Source of the DNA: Aliiroseovarius crassostreae
GTDB taxonomy: Bacteria > Pseudomonadota > Alphaproteobacteria > Rhodobacterales > Rhodobacteraceae
Length of the DNA: 64,000 nucleotides
Assembly: GCF_001307765.1 (NCBI RefSeq)
Contig: NZ_LKBA01000006.1
Location: forward strand, 648,001-712,000
Reading direction: 5' to 3'
Below the pieces are notes generated by a model. That model saw only the letters and a list, made by a program, of their open reading frames with translations. It ran no database searches and had not been told where the DNA came from. Below are positions 9,325-18,206 of the stretch, piece after piece (position 1 is the first letter of the stretch; each line of letters opens with the position of its first letter). The translations under genes and the position numbers were made by a program.

Positions 9325-9729
9325 TCAGATCTCTGTCAGCGCCGGATCCCACTTGTCCGATTTCGGAAGGTCGTCGCTGATCTCATAGTAATCCCCCTTG
9401 TCGGCGCAATAGATATGCGCCGCCATCCTGAGGTCAGGCGTTTCATCCAGCGTTCCCGCAAAGATCGAGATCCGCTCGCCACCGCCATCCCAAAACAGGT
9501 TTGACCCGCAAGTGGGGCAAAACCCGCGCGACGCCGTTTCAGAAGAGGCAAACCACTTAACTGTCCCGCCAACAGCCAGATCTTCGCGCCGGGCGGCCGT
9601 GGCCGCGACGTGATGGCCCGAGGTCTTTCGACACTGGTGGCAATGGCAGGCGATAACCGGACGCAAGGGGCCGCTCACCACATATTGCACGGCCCCGCAC
9701 AGACATCCGCCTTTGGCCGTCCGGGTCAT
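9325..9729 (-). CDS. GFA (CENP-V/Gfa) family zinc protein
   Basis: The 134-residue protein has the zinc-binding cysteines of the glutathione-dependent formaldehyde-activating enzyme family: C9 and C11 in GGCLCGAV, C28, C30 and C33 in CHCHQCRK, and a later [12 protein letters not shown] pair. Members bind glutathione adducts, but most lack a proven reaction. Its start overlaps the aroA stop by four bases, so it is probably translated with aroA even though no pathway link is evident. Confidence 0.88.
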   Translation of the reverse strand: MTRTAKGGCLCGAVQYVVSGPLRPVIACHCHQCRKTSGHHVAATAARREDLAVGGTVKWFASSETASRGFCPTCGSNLFWDGGGERISIFAGTLDETPDLRMAAHIYCADKGDYYEISDDLPKSDKWDPALTEI

Positions 9730-11090
9730 ATATTCTCCCGCGTCAGCTGTGCCCCCAATTTGGCCATCAGACCCTCAAACACCGGGAAACTGGTTGCGAT
9801 CGGGCCGCCATCATCCAGATGCACTGGCTTCTGGGTCGCCATCCCGAGACAGGCAAAACTCATCGCGATCCGGTGGTCAAGCACGGTTGCCACCGTTGCC
9901 CCACCAGGAACCCCGCCTCCGTTTTCAGCCGGGCCAAGCCCGTCAACCGACCACCAGTCCTCACCTTCCTCAACCGTAACGCCATTGGCGCGCAACCCTT
10001 TGGCCATCGCATCAATCCGGTCACTTTCCTTGACCCGCAGCTCATGCACGCCCGGCATTTCGGTCTTGCCGGTCGCAAAAGACGCAACGACAGACAGGAT
10101 CGGGTATTCGTCGATCATGCTGGCCGCACGTTCCGGCGGCACAACGATCCCCTTCATGTTGGGCGAAAACTTCGCGCGCAGATCCGCAACCGGTTCTCCG
10201 CCCTCTTCACGCGGGTTCTCAAACGTCAGATCCGCACCCATATCCTGCAACGTATAGAACAGGCCAGCCCGTGTCGGGTTAAGACCGATATTCGGCACAA
10301 GCACATCCGACCCCGGCACAATCAGCGCCGCACAGACCGGAAACGCCGCCGAAGACGGATCGCGTGGCACCACAATGGTCTGCGGCTTCAGCTCGGGCTG
10401 CCCCTTAAGGGTAATCACATGCCCCTCTTCGGTGTCTTCCACAGTAATCTCGGCCCCGAACCCAGCCAGCATCCGCTCCGTATGATCGCGGGTGGCTTCC
10501 TTCTCGACCACCACGGTTTCACCCGGCGCATTCAGACCCGCCAGCAAGACGGCCGATTTCACCTGCGCGGAGGCCATTGGCGTTACATAGCGCACCGGCA
10601 CCGGATCGGCTGCTCCGATCACGGTCATCGGCAAACGCCCCCCCTCCCGGCCGTAGGATTGTGCCCCAAACAGCGCAATCGGGTCCGTCACCCGCCCCAT
10701 CGGACGCGAACGCAGTGACGCGTCCCCGGTAAAGGTTGCGGTGATACCGGTTGAAGCCATCGCCCCCATGATCAGCCGCACGCCGGTGCCCGCATTGCCA
10801 CAATCAATCACGTCCTCAGGTTCGGCAAACCCGCCAACGCCAACACCGTTGACGCGCCATTCCCCTTCACCAAGCCGCTCTACATCCGCTCCAAAGGCTT
10901 TCATCGCGCTGGCCGTCCCCAACACGTCCTCCCCTTCCAGAAGACCGGTGATGTGGGTTTCCCCAACGGCCATCGCCCCCAAAATCAGGGAACGGTGGCT
11001 GATGGATTTGTCACCCGGAACATGGGCTTCGCCTGTCAGCGGGCCACATTTTCGTGACGTCATGGGAATAGCAGGGCCATGGCCGGACAT
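9726..11090 (-). CDS. aroA: 3-phosphoshikimate 1-carboxyvinyltransferase (EPSP synthase)
   Basis: This shikimate-pathway enzyme transfers enolpyruvate from PEP to shikimate-3-phosphate. The 454-residue protein shows [17 protein letters not shown] at 24-40, [39 protein letters not shown] and ELRVKESDR, with DHRIAMSF near the end. The pattern resembles the class II (CP4-like) branch more than E. coli AroA, but the GNAGTG loop has glycine where CP4 has alanine. The start ATG at 11090 lies 13 bp from a fragment of repeat family 1. Confidence 0.96.
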   Translation of the reverse strand: MSGHGPAIPMTSRKCGPLTGEAHVPGDKSISHRSLILGAMAVGETHITGLLEGEDVLGTASAMKAFGADVERLGEGEWRVNGVGVGGFAEPEDVIDCGNAGTGVRLIMGAMASTGITATFTGDASLRSRPMGRVTDPIALFGAQSYGREGGRLPMTVIGAADPVPVRYVTPMASAQVKSAVLLAGLNAPGETVVVEKEATRDHTERMLAGFGAEITVEDTEEGHVITLKGQPELKPQTIVVPRDPSSAAFPVCAALIVPGSDVLVPNIGLNPTRAGLFYTLQDMGADLTFENPREEGGEPVADLRAKFSPNMKGIVVPPERAASMIDEYPILSVVASFATGKTEMPGVHELRVKESDRIDAMAKGLRANGVTVEEGEDWWSVDGLGPAENGGGVPGGATVATVLDHRIAMSFACLGMATQKPVHLDDGGPIATSFPVFEGLMAKLGAQLTRENI

Positions 11091-11102
11091 ATGAGTTCTC
11101 CT

Positions 11103-11120
11103 CCTGAAGCGTTTCGAAAC
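11103..11120. repeat. Family 1 fragment upstream of aroA
   Basis: The segment CTGAAGCGTTTCGAAACC matches only the outer arm of the family 1 palindrome, so it is a truncated or decayed copy. Confidence 0.45.
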
Positions 11121-11269
11121 CCATCACAGGGATTGCCGAAAACACCCACAGTGTTGCAGCGCCCCTACCAACCCTATTCAGGCTCTCGGAAACGCGTCGT
11201 GTTCAAGATCTGATAGCGCACCCATTCAGGAGTTTCCAGCGGGGAGTTCCCTCAGACAGGGTTCGCTAT
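11121..11269. other. Intergenic region between the aroA 5' side and a family 2 repeat
   Basis: These 149 bases contain ATTCAGG twice in loosely similar surroundings but no open frame, RNA gene or strong promoter I can support. The aroA promoter is probably here. Confidence 0.4.
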
Positions 11270-11482
11270 TTTCTGGTCAGAAATATCCTGAGGTGAATTG
11301 CCCACGAAGGGGGCAAGAGGAGCAAAGCTCCTGACAGGCTCATCGCAGATGAGCCACCGCCGCTGCGCGGCCCGAGGCGCAGGCCGAGGGCGCTGGTCCG
11401 CAAGCAGAAAACCCCATCAGGGGCGCTGCCCCTCGCCTCTTCGAGGCTCACCCCGAGGTATTTTCGGCAAGAAAAAGGGCGC
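11270..11482. repeat. Family 2 repeat, copy 2 (two units in opposite orientation)
   Basis: The left unit begins TCTGGTCAGAAATATCCTG and continues through an AGGAGCAAAGCTCCTG hairpin and GGCTCATCGCAGATGAGCC. The right unit reads GGGGCGCTGCCCCTCGCC, GAGGCTCACCCCGAGGTATTT and ends AAGAAAAAGGGC. Together they form a large inverted arrangement between aroA and trmB. Confidence 0.75.
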
Positions 11483-11500
11483 GACTGGTCGGAGACGACC

Positions 11501-12217
11501 TCAGATCCGGCGGAAGGTCAGGTAATGCGGCGTGCGGCCTTCACGAAGGGCCTTTTGTTCATAACGGGTTGAGACCCAATCGCTCCACGGATTGCGCCAG
11601 TCCGAAGGGCCTTCGCCGAGCCACTCGAACCCCGCTTTCGGCACCTCTTCCAGCGTCTGGCGCACGTAATCGGGAATGTCGGTGGCCACCCGGAACTCAG
11701 CGCCGGGTCTGAGCACTTTATGGAAGGGTTCCAGATATTCCGGCGTCACGAAGCGGCGGCGATGGTGCCTTTTTTTCGGCCAGGGATCCGGGTAGAGCAG
11801 GAAGGCTTTGCTGATCGACTGCTCTGGCAACACATCAAACAGGTCACGCACATCGCCGGGATGCACGGCAACATTGTCGCATTTCGCGTCACGAATCTTG
11901 CCCAGCAGCATGGCCACGCCATTGATATAGGGTTCGCAGCCGATGATGCCGACATCAGGGTTGTTCGCTGCCTGATGCACCATATGTTCGCCGCCACCAA
12001 ATCCGGTTTCAAGCCAGACCGGCCTTTCCCCAAACAGGGATTTCAGGTCGATGGGCGCGCGATCGGGGTTCACATCCCAGTCCACGGCGCCGGGGCTGAG
12101 GGCGGCCAGATCCTCATCCAGATAGCCTTGCTGGCTATCGCGAAGGTGCTTGCCCTTCAGGCGACCATAGAAATTGCGCCACGGGGCGCCCGATTGGTGA
12201 TGTGTCTTTTCCGTCAT
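11501..12217 (-). CDS. trmB: tRNA (guanine-N7-)-methyltransferase
   Basis: The enzyme makes m7G46 in tRNA using SAM. The 238-residue protein has the SAM loop ETGFGGGEH at 70-78 and the tRNA-contact motif PDPWPKKRHHRRR at 143-155, followed by ATDIPDYV. I place the start at 12217 because a strong terminator for metK lies just upstream (12262-12291); the longer in-frame extension would cross it. The gene lies downstream of metK, so it may be read by run-through or from its own promoter. Confidence 0.95.
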   Translation of the reverse strand: MTEKTHHQSGAPWRNFYGRLKGKHLRDSQQGYLDEDLAALSPGAVDWDVNPDRAPIDLKSLFGERPVWLETGFGGGEHMVHQAANNPDVGIIGCEPYINGVAMLLGKIRDAKCDNVAVHPGDVRDLFDVLPEQSISKAFLLYPDPWPKKRHHRRRFVTPEYLEPFHKVLRPGAEFRVATDIPDYVRQTLEEVPKAGFEWLGEGPSDWRNPWSDWVSTRYEQKALREGRTPHYLTFRRI

Positions 12218-12261
12218 GGCCGCGCCTGTCGCATGAAGTCCTCTCTGCGTCAAGGCCGCAT

Positions 12262-12291
12262 AAGAAAAGCCCGCCGGGAAAGGCGGGCTTT
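12262..12291 (-). terminator. Terminator of metK
   Basis: The perfect 10-bp stem AAAGCCCGCC / GGCGGGCTTT with a 6-nt loop lies 22 bp past the metK stop. On the minus strand it is followed by TTCTTA. Confidence 0.75.
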
Positions 12292-12312
12292 CAAATACGT
12301 CATCCGTCACGC

Positions 12313-13479
12313 TCAGAGCGCATTTTTGAGCGCATCCACCAGGTCCGTTCGTTCCCAGCTAAAGCCACCGTCATCGGAGGGGGCGCGACCAAAATGCCCA
12401 TAGGCAGCAGTGCGCTGGTAGATCGGTTTGTTCAGCCCCAGATGTTCACGAATGCCGCGTGGGGTCAGATCCATGGCCTCCATCACGGCCTTTTCGATGG
12501 CGCTTTCGTCCACCTCACCCGTGCGATGGGTATCGACCAGAATAGACAGCGGGCGCGCCACGCCAATGGCGTAGGAAAGTTGCAGGGTGCAGCGTTTTGC
12601 CAGGCCTGCAGCCACGATGTTCTTGGCCAGGTAACGCGACGCATATGCAGCCGAGCGGTCCACTTTTGTCGGATCTTTGCCCGAGAAAGCGCCCCCCCCA
12701 TGGGGTGCCGCACCGCCATAGGTGTCCACGATGATCTTGCGCCCGGTCAATCCCGCATCGCCATCCGGGCCACCAATCACGAATTTTCCGGTCGGGTTCA
12801 CGTGCCAGACCGTATTGTCGGTCAGCCAGCCGTCGGGCAGCACGTCACGAATATAGGGCGCAACGGCGTCGCGCACATCATTCGGCGTCATGCTTTCATC
12901 CAGATGCTGGGTAGACAAAACCAGTGAGGTCACCTCGACCGGCAGGTCATTTTCATAGCGCACGGACAATTGCGACTTGCTGTCCGGGCCCATCCAGCTT
13001 TCGGTGCCGTTCTTGCGCACTTCTGCCAGACGACGCAGGATTGCGTGGCTGTAGTGCACTGGGGCCGGCATCAGCGCATCGGTCTCAACCGCAGCATATC
13101 CAAACATGATGCCCTGGTCACCTGCGCCTTCGTCTTTGTCTTCACTGGCATCCACCCCCTGGGCGATGTCGGCAGACTGGGCATGCAGGTAATTCGAGAC
13201 CTTCATATTGGCCCAGTGAAACCCTTTCTGCTCATACCCGATGTCTTTGACACAGTCGCGAGCGATTTCTTCCACACGCTCGATCACACTGGCCGGACCG
13301 CGGACTTCGCCGCCGATCACAACACGATCGGTTGTGGCAAAGGTTTCACAGGCCACGCGCGAATGCGGGTCTTCGGCAAGGAAAGCATCCAGCACCGCAT
13401 CAGAGATACGGTCACAGACCTTGTCGGGATGGCCCTCGGAAACGGATTCCGAAGTGAATACGTGGGATTTGCGGGTCAT
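12313..13479 (-). CDS. metK: S-adenosylmethionine synthetase
   Basis: MetK forms SAM from methionine and ATP. The 388-residue protein has the hallmark [18 protein letters not shown] at its N-terminus, [12 protein letters not shown] in the ATP region, and the P-loop-like [19 protein letters not shown]. It is intact and of normal length. A SAM/SAH-type riboswitch lies immediately upstream and overlaps the ribosome site, so translation is expected to fall when SAM is abundant. lnt is 91 bp upstream on the same strand. Confidence 0.97.
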   Translation of the reverse strand: MTRKSHVFTSESVSEGHPDKVCDRISDAVLDAFLAEDPHSRVACETFATTDRVVIGGEVRGPASVIERVEEIARDCVKDIGYEQKGFHWANMKVSNYLHAQSADIAQGVDASEDKDEGAGDQGIMFGYAAVETDALMPAPVHYSHAILRRLAEVRKNGTESWMGPDSKSQLSVRYENDLPVEVTSLVLSTQHLDESMTPNDVRDAVAPYIRDVLPDGWLTDNTVWHVNPTGKFVIGGPDGDAGLTGRKIIVDTYGGAAPHGGGAFSGKDPTKVDRSAAYASRYLAKNIVAAGLAKRCTLQLSYAIGVARPLSILVDTHRTGEVDESAIEKAVMEAMDLTPRGIREHLGLNKPIYQRTAAYGHFGRAPSDDGGFSWERTDLVDALKNAL

Positions 13480-13482
13480 GAG

Positions 13483-13530
13483 AAGTGCTCCATTGATACA
13501 ATCCCCATCACGCCAGGAAGCCGTTGTGAC
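13483..13530 (-). ncRNA. SAM/SAH riboswitch in the metK leader
   Basis: Read on the minus strand, the leader is GUCACAACGGCUUCCUGGC, GUGAUGGGGAUUGUAUC, AAUGGAGCACUUCUC, then AUG. The GUCAC/GUGAU stem, the ACGGCUUCCUGGC loop and the AAUGGAGCA tail match what I recall of the SAM/SAH riboswitch, known upstream of metK in Rhodobacterales. The GGAGC ribosome site can pair with GCUUCC in the loop to form the pseudoknot that hides it. The start codon is 7 bases beyond the GGAGCA segment. Confidence 0.88.
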
Positions 13531-13560
13531 GGGGGGATGCCTGTCCGATACATGCCCCCC
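13531..13560 (-). other. GC-rich hairpin between lnt and the riboswitch
   Basis: GGGGGGATG (13531-13539) and CATGCCCCCC (13551-13560) form a 9-bp stem with one bulged base, abutting the riboswitch 5' end. There is no T-run, so it is not a classical terminator. It may insulate lnt from metK or stabilise the RNA end. Confidence 0.55.
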
Positions 13561-13569
13561 GTAAGGAGG

Positions 13570-15075
13570 TCAATTGCTTTTGCCGCGTCGCCGGGCAACA
13601 AAAACACCAAGAGCGACTAGCACGAGCACGGTTAATGGAAGATCACCGTGGCGAGAATAAGGCGTTGCAGCACGCTTTCCGGGAATTTTCGTGTCAATCT
13701 TTCCAGACTGACCCAAAGGCAGCGCCTGCCCGATTTCACCATAGGCATTGATCACCGCAGAGACCCCGGTATTGGCCACGCGGATCATCGGAAGGCCAAA
13801 TTCTATTGCCCGGAATCGCGCCTGCGCCAGATGCTGCTGCGGGCCTGAGAAATTGCCAAACCACGCATCGTTTGTGGCATGCAAAATCCAGTCGGCCCGC
13901 TCGGGGGCAGCGCGCAGATCCTGAGGGAAAACAGCTTCGTAGCAGATCAGGGGCAAAACCTTGCCCGCCTTCCCCAGATTGATCACATCCGCGCCCTGCC
14001 CCGCAGAATAGCCCTGTCCGAGCTGGGCTGCAAAGGCGGTAACACCAAGCCCCGCCAGCTGATCCCCAAAAGGAACATACTCGCCAAAAGGCACGAGGTG
14101 ATGCTTGTCATAAACCGGGGTCAGCTTTCCATCAGGGCTGGCCAGCGCGAGGCTGTTGAAAAACCGCGCCCCCTCCCCTCGCTGGGCACCGAAGAGAATA
14201 GGAGCCCCCTGCCCAGCCTCGGCCATGGCCTGCCCCAATCCGCCTGTATCCCCCAACCGATAAGGCACAGCGGTTTCGGGCCAGAGGACCAGATCGGGGC
14301 GCGCGCCGTTTTTTGCAGGAGCGCGGGTCAGTTCCAACTGGCGCAGGACAAAATCCCGCGCATATCGCGGATCCCATTTCTGGTGCTGCGGTGCGTTGGG
14401 CTGCACCAACCGCACGATGATTTCCTGATCCGGCAAAGGAGGTTTCGGCAGCGTCACCGCAAAGACAAAAACCAGAGCAGACAGCGCGGCAAGGGCCGCA
14501 AACATTCGGCCAGAGCGGAGCTGGGCTGCGCGGGCTACACCAGCAGAGACAAGGAAGGACAGCGCCGACAGGCCATAAACCCCAACCACCTCGGCAATCT
14601 GCGCCAGTGGTGTGTCGATCCAGGCAAGCCCCGGCCCGCCCCAGGGAAACCCTGTCAGAACATAACCACGCAACAGTTCTGCCCCGGTCAGCGCAGAGGC
14701 CAGCGCCATCCAGCGGGCTTGAGCCATCCGGCTCCCAAAGGCCAGTCCCGCGGCAAGGCTCCAAAAAAGGGCAAGCCCCCCGGCCAGTCCGAACACCGCA
14801 AAAGGGGCCATCCAGGCGTGGCGGGCAGCATCCACGAAAAACGGCTCAACCAGCCAGTTCAAGGTGGCGGCAAAATAGCCAAGCCCCAAAAACCACCCCC
14901 GCAACGCGGCCTGTTTTGCACTGGCGGCGCACAACACGTAAAACAGCCCGGCGCTCAATCCGCCAAGCATGGCCCACCAAAGACCAAATGGCGCCTGCCC
15001 CAAAGCGGCAACCGCCCCGGACAAAAGAGGCACAAGGGGGACGCGGGTCACCACGGATTGCAGCACTTTGCGCAT
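13570..15075 (-). CDS. lnt: Apolipoprotein N-acyltransferase
   Basis: Lnt adds the third acyl chain to lipoproteins in the inner membrane. The 501-residue protein has about six N-terminal membrane segments (residues 12-205), then a periplasmic nitrilase-like domain with the triad E267 (LWPETAVPY), K324 (YDKHHLVPFGEYVPF) and C378 (LICYEAVFP), and a final C-terminal membrane helix. It lies 11 bp after corC in the typical ybeY-corC-lnt order. Confidence 0.95.
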   Translation of the reverse strand: MRKVLQSVVTRVPLVPLLSGAVAALGQAPFGLWWAMLGGLSAGLFYVLCAASAKQAALRGWFLGLGYFAATLNWLVEPFFVDAARHAWMAPFAVFGLAGGLALFWSLAAGLAFGSRMAQARWMALASALTGAELLRGYVLTGFPWGGPGLAWIDTPLAQIAEVVGVYGLSALSFLVSAGVARAAQLRSGRMFAALAALSALVFVFAVTLPKPPLPDQEIIVRLVQPNAPQHQKWDPRYARDFVLRQLELTRAPAKNGARPDLVLWPETAVPYRLGDTGGLGQAMAEAGQGAPILFGAQRGEGARFFNSLALASPDGKLTPVYDKHHLVPFGEYVPFGDQLAGLGVTAFAAQLGQGYSAGQGADVINLGKAGKVLPLICYEAVFPQDLRAAPERADWILHATNDAWFGNFSGPQQHLAQARFRAIEFGLPMIRVANTGVSAVINAYGEIGQALPLGQSGKIDTKIPGKRAATPYSRHGDLPLTVLVLVALGVFVARRRGKSN

Positions 15076-15086
15076 TTCGCCCCGGA

Positions 15087-16016
15087 TCAGCCCGGCAGAC
15101 CGGTGGGGATCCGAACGCGCAGGCGCTTGATCCGCCGTGGATCGGCATCCACCACTTCAAATTCCGGTCCGGCCGGATGCTGGATGACTTCACCGCGTGT
15201 CGGCACGTGACCGGAAAGCAGAAAGACCAGCCCCCCCAGAGTGTCGATCTCCTCGTCTTCCTGATCATCATGCAAAGGCAGCCCAATTTCCGCCTCGAAC
15301 TCCTCCAGCGGCGCTTTCGCCTCAACCAGATAACAACCCGGCTTTTCCTCGGACCAGAGGGCGGTTTCCTCGGTGTCATGTTCGTCTTCGATTTCGCCCA
15401 CAACCTGTTCGATCAGATCCTCGATGGTGAGCAACCCATCCACACCACCATATTCGTCGATCACCAGCGCCATGTGGATCCGTTCGGTTTGCATTTTCTG
15501 CAACAGCACCCCGATCGGCATCGAAGGCGGCGCATAAAGCAACGGGCGCAGCTGCGCCTTCAGATCATAGCTGTCCTGCCCTGTCGCCCCGTTGAAACCA
15601 TGGTTGAGGGCAAAATCCTTGAGATGCACAAGACCAATTGGCGTGTCCAGCGTTCCTTCGAAGACCGGCAAACGGGTCAGCCCGCTGTCGCGAAACACTT
15701 CCACCAGCTCGGATTTGGCGATATCTACCGGGACGGAAACAATTTCAGATTTCGGGATCGCCACATCCTCGACCCGCATCCGGCGCAGATTGACCATGCC
15801 CGGAACTGTAAGCTGCGGGGCGCCATTGACCGGCGCTGCGACTTGCACCGGCGCTTCTCTGGATTCGTCCGACGGGCTGAGCGCCCCGAACACTCGGCTG
15901 AAAAACCCGGATCTGGCAGATCGAGGCTCAGCCCCTTCCGATCCGTCTTTGTCCCGCGCGCTTTGCGCTGCGTTAGAAGAGCCGTCCTGGCCCTCATCCA
16001 TGTGACTTTCGCCCAT
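15087..16016 (-). CDS. corC: CBS-pair CorC/HlyC-type protein
   Basis: The 309-residue cytoplasmic protein has a charged, low-complexity N-terminus, a pair of CBS domains (about 85-220, with IPKSEIVSVPVDI, TRLPVFEGTLDTPIGLVHLKD and HMALVIDEYGGVDGLLTIEDL), and a C-terminal CorC_HlyC domain (YLVEAKAPLEEFE ... LGGLVFLLSGHVP). The family is tied to magnesium and cobalt export. A second in-frame ATG at 16001 is an alternative start. It sits between ybeY and lnt. Confidence 0.92.
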   Translation of the reverse strand: MGESHMDEGQDGSSNAAQSARDKDGSEGAEPRSARSGFFSRVFGALSPSDESREAPVQVAAPVNGAPQLTVPGMVNLRRMRVEDVAIPKSEIVSVPVDIAKSELVEVFRDSGLTRLPVFEGTLDTPIGLVHLKDFALNHGFNGATGQDSYDLKAQLRPLLYAPPSMPIGVLLQKMQTERIHMALVIDEYGGVDGLLTIEDLIEQVVGEIEDEHDTEETALWSEEKPGCYLVEAKAPLEEFEAEIGLPLHDDQEDEEIDTLGGLVFLLSGHVPTRGEVIQHPAGPEFEVVDADPRRIKRLRVRIPTGLPG

Positions 16017-16092
16017 TTGACCTTTTCCGTTGTCGCGGGAAATCCGCGTTTCAACCCCGGCGCTCCACTTTCAAGCGCGGAGCAACAGTGTT

Positions 16093-16593
16093 TCACTCAT
16101 TCATATATGGGTCTGAAATGCCCATCTTGCCAAGAATTTCAACCTCCAGCCCCTCCATAAGAGCGGCATCTTTATCAAGAATGTGATCATAACCCAACAA
16201 ATGCAGCGTAGCATGCACCATAAGATGGGTCACATGGGTTGAAAATTCCTTACCCTGCTCCGCTGCTTCGCGCATACAGGTATCATAGGAAATCGCAATA
16301 TCCCCCAATTCAAGCGGCGCACCGGGAAAATCGGGCTCCGGCGGCAAAGGGTGATCACCCGGCTCCTCTGCTGCCCGCTCCTCGGACGGCCAGGACAACA
16401 CATTGGTCGGCTGCCCCTTGGCGCGAAACTCGGCATTCAACTCGGCAATACGGGTGTCATCGCAGGCCAGAACCGCAACCTCCGCGTCCCCGACATCCAG
16501 ATACCCAAGCGTCTTTTCGCAGGCGTGTTGCGCCAACGCCTCCAACCCCGCCTCTTCCCAGCGGGGATCTTCAAAAACGATATCGACGTCCAT
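16093..16593 (-). CDS. ybeY: Endoribonuclease YbeY
   Basis: YbeY matures 16S rRNA 3' ends and takes part in ribosome quality control. The 166-residue protein has the metal site HATLHLLGYDH with H127, H131 and H137, and the preceding LGDIAISYDT strand. It lies between phoH and corC; the gap to phoH holds a short family 2 repeat. Confidence 0.95.
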   Translation of the reverse strand: MDVDIVFEDPRWEEAGLEALAQHACEKTLGYLDVGDAEVAVLACDDTRIAELNAEFRAKGQPTNVLSWPSEERAAEEPGDHPLPPEPDFPGAPLELGDIAISYDTCMREAAEQGKEFSTHVTHLMVHATLHLLGYDHILDKDAALMEGLEVEILGKMGISDPYMNE

Positions 16594-16596
16594 CTC

Positions 16597-16665
16597 TTTT
16601 TTCTTGTCTCAAATATCCCGGGGAGTCCGCTCAGGGAGCGGACGGGGCAGCGCCCCCTGCCTCGG
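16597..16665. repeat. Family 2 repeat, copy 3 (phoH-ybeY gap)
   Basis: TTGTCTCAAATATCCCGGGGAG, then GTCCGCTCAGGGAGCGGAC and GGGGCAGCGCCCCCTG, match the family order (AAATATCCCGGGGTGAG, hairpin, GGGGC..GCCCC) in the minus orientation. The repeat overlaps the last codons of phoH. Confidence 0.6.
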
Positions 16666-17677
16666 TGGCCCGGCGCGCCTGTTCACGTTCACTTGCCGCG
16701 TCATAGGCCTCAATGATCTTGGCCACAAGCGGATGACGCACCACGTCTTTTGACGTGAAATAGTTGAACGAGATTCGATCAATGCCGCCAAGAAGCCGTT
16801 CCGCATCCCGCAGCCCCGACTGCACACCACGCGGAAGGTCAACCTGGCTGCGGTCGCCGGTAATCACCATGCGCGATCCTTCACCCAAACGGGTCAGGAA
16901 CATCTTCATCTGCATGGTGGTCGCATTCTGCGCCTCATCAAGCACCACAAAGGCATTTGACAACGTACGCCCACGCATGAAGGCGAGTGGCGCGATTTCG
17001 ATCCGCTTTTCTTCAATAAGCTTGGCCACCTGCTTACCGGGCAGGAAATCCCCCAGCGCATCATAAAGTGGCTGCATATATGGATCAACCTTGTCCTTCA
17101 TGTCACCGGGCAAAAAGCCCAGGCGCTCGCCCGCTTCCACTGCGGGGCGCGACAGGATGATCTTGTCCACATGACCGCCAAGGAACATGTTCACCCCGAC
17201 AGCAACCGCCAGATAGGTCTTGCCAGTGCCGGCCGGGCCGATTCCAAAGGCCAGTTCGTTTTCAAACAGATTCTGCACATAGGCTTTCTGCGCTTCAGTG
17301 CGGGGTTCAACCGTTTTCTTGCGCGTCTTGATCTCGACGCCGCCACGTTTGAACATCTCCATCTGATCGCCTTCGCGGGTGCCGGTATCTTCGCCCGACC
17401 CTCCCATGCGAATCTCGGCATCAATATCGCCGGGTTCAATCATGCGTCCCGCTTCAAGCCGCTGGTAAAGCGCGCTCAGCACTTCACCCGCCTTGTCGCG
17501 CACCTCCCCCAATACAACAAGATGATTTCCGCGTCGAATGATCTGCACCCCAAGGTGGCTTTCGATCTGGGTCAGGTTGCGATCGAACTCTCCACAAAGA
17601 TCAATCAGCAGCCGATTGTCCGGGAAATCCAGCAACACCTCATGCTCGTGTTCAACGGCGGGGGGGGCTGCGGTCAT
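16631..17677 (-). CDS. phoH: PhoH-like ATPase (YbeZ)
   Basis: The 348-residue protein has an N-terminal nucleic-acid-binding region (about 20-85), a charged linker, and an ATPase domain with Walker A GPAGTGKT at 147-154 and Walker B VVLDEAQN around 245-251. YbeZ works with YbeY in rRNA processing, and the neighbour downstream is ybeY. I prefer the ATG at 17677, with GGGA upstream, over an in-frame TTG 15 bases earlier. Confidence 0.94.
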   Translation of the reverse strand: MTAAPPAVEHEHEVLLDFPDNRLLIDLCGEFDRNLTQIESHLGVQIIRRGNHLVVLGEVRDKAGEVLSALYQRLEAGRMIEPGDIDAEIRMGGSGEDTGTREGDQMEMFKRGGVEIKTRKKTVEPRTEAQKAYVQNLFENELAFGIGPAGTGKTYLAVAVGVNMFLGGHVDKIILSRPAVEAGERLGFLPGDMKDKVDPYMQPLYDALGDFLPGKQVAKLIEEKRIEIAPLAFMRGRTLSNAFVVLDEAQNATTMQMKMFLTRLGEGSRMVITGDRSQVDLPRGVQSGLRDAERLLGGIDRISFNYFTSKDVVRHPLVAKIIEAYDAASEREQARRATEAGGAAPSAP

Positions 17678-17785
17678 GTTTTCAAATCCCAAGACGGTCT
17701 CCGTTAGCGTGTGTCCTATCTGAAAGTGTGCCGAGAGCCGGGCAAGAGTGCAAGCCCTCTCACGAATTCTTCATGAACCTGACAC

Positions 17786-17817
17786 AAAAAGGCCGCCGGA
17801 AACCCGACGGCCTTTCT
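17786..17817 (-). terminator. Terminator after the lipoprotein gene
   Basis: A GC-rich stem (AAAGGCCGCCGG with CCGACGGCCTTT, one mismatch) is flanked by T-runs in both orientations. It ends the OmpA-lipoprotein unit and isolates phoH. Confidence 0.8.
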
Positions 17818-17843
17818 TTTTGCAAATTCTACAACCATTCCGG

Positions 17844-18206
17844 TCAATTGCCATTGCTCGGCACATAGTCCCGGATGCCCGGGCTATCGGACTGATATTG
17901 CCCAATCACAGTGCCCGGCGGGTATTTCTTGTTGCAGATTGGCAGACCGGACTTCGGATCAAAACGACGTCCTGAATACCCTTCAACCCCGTCATCAATC
18001 ATCCACCCCTGACACCCGTCCGGATCATAAACGATGGCGGCATGGCCGTCAGCAATCGACACCTTGTCTCTGCCGCGGTCCTCACTGGTTGCGATAATTG
18101 CGTTTGGATTGCCGTTATATTGCTGCAGGCCATCGCCCCCCACACAACCGGACAGCACCAAAACAACACCGCCCATCACCAGCAGAAAAGAAGATTTCAC
18201 CATCAT
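17844..18206 (-). CDS. Small lipoprotein with a DGC-W-EGY-DPK-G-P-C motif
   Basis: The 120-residue precursor has a lipoprotein signal ending in LVLSGC (lipobox, cysteine 21). The mature part carries DPDGCQGWMIDDGVEGY and RRFDPKSGLPIC. The same pattern is in the N-terminal half of the OmpA protein encoded just upstream, so the two are probably partners or duplicates of one domain. The ATG overlaps the ompA stop by four bases. The function is unknown; the two conserved cysteines may form a disulfide in the periplasm. Confidence 0.8.
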   Translation of the reverse strand: MMVKSSFLLVMGGVVLVLSGCVGGDGLQQYNGNPNAIIATSEDRGRDKVSIADGHAAIVYDPDGCQGWMIDDGVEGYSGRRFDPKSGLPICNKKYPPGTVIGQYQSDSPGIRDYVPSNGN

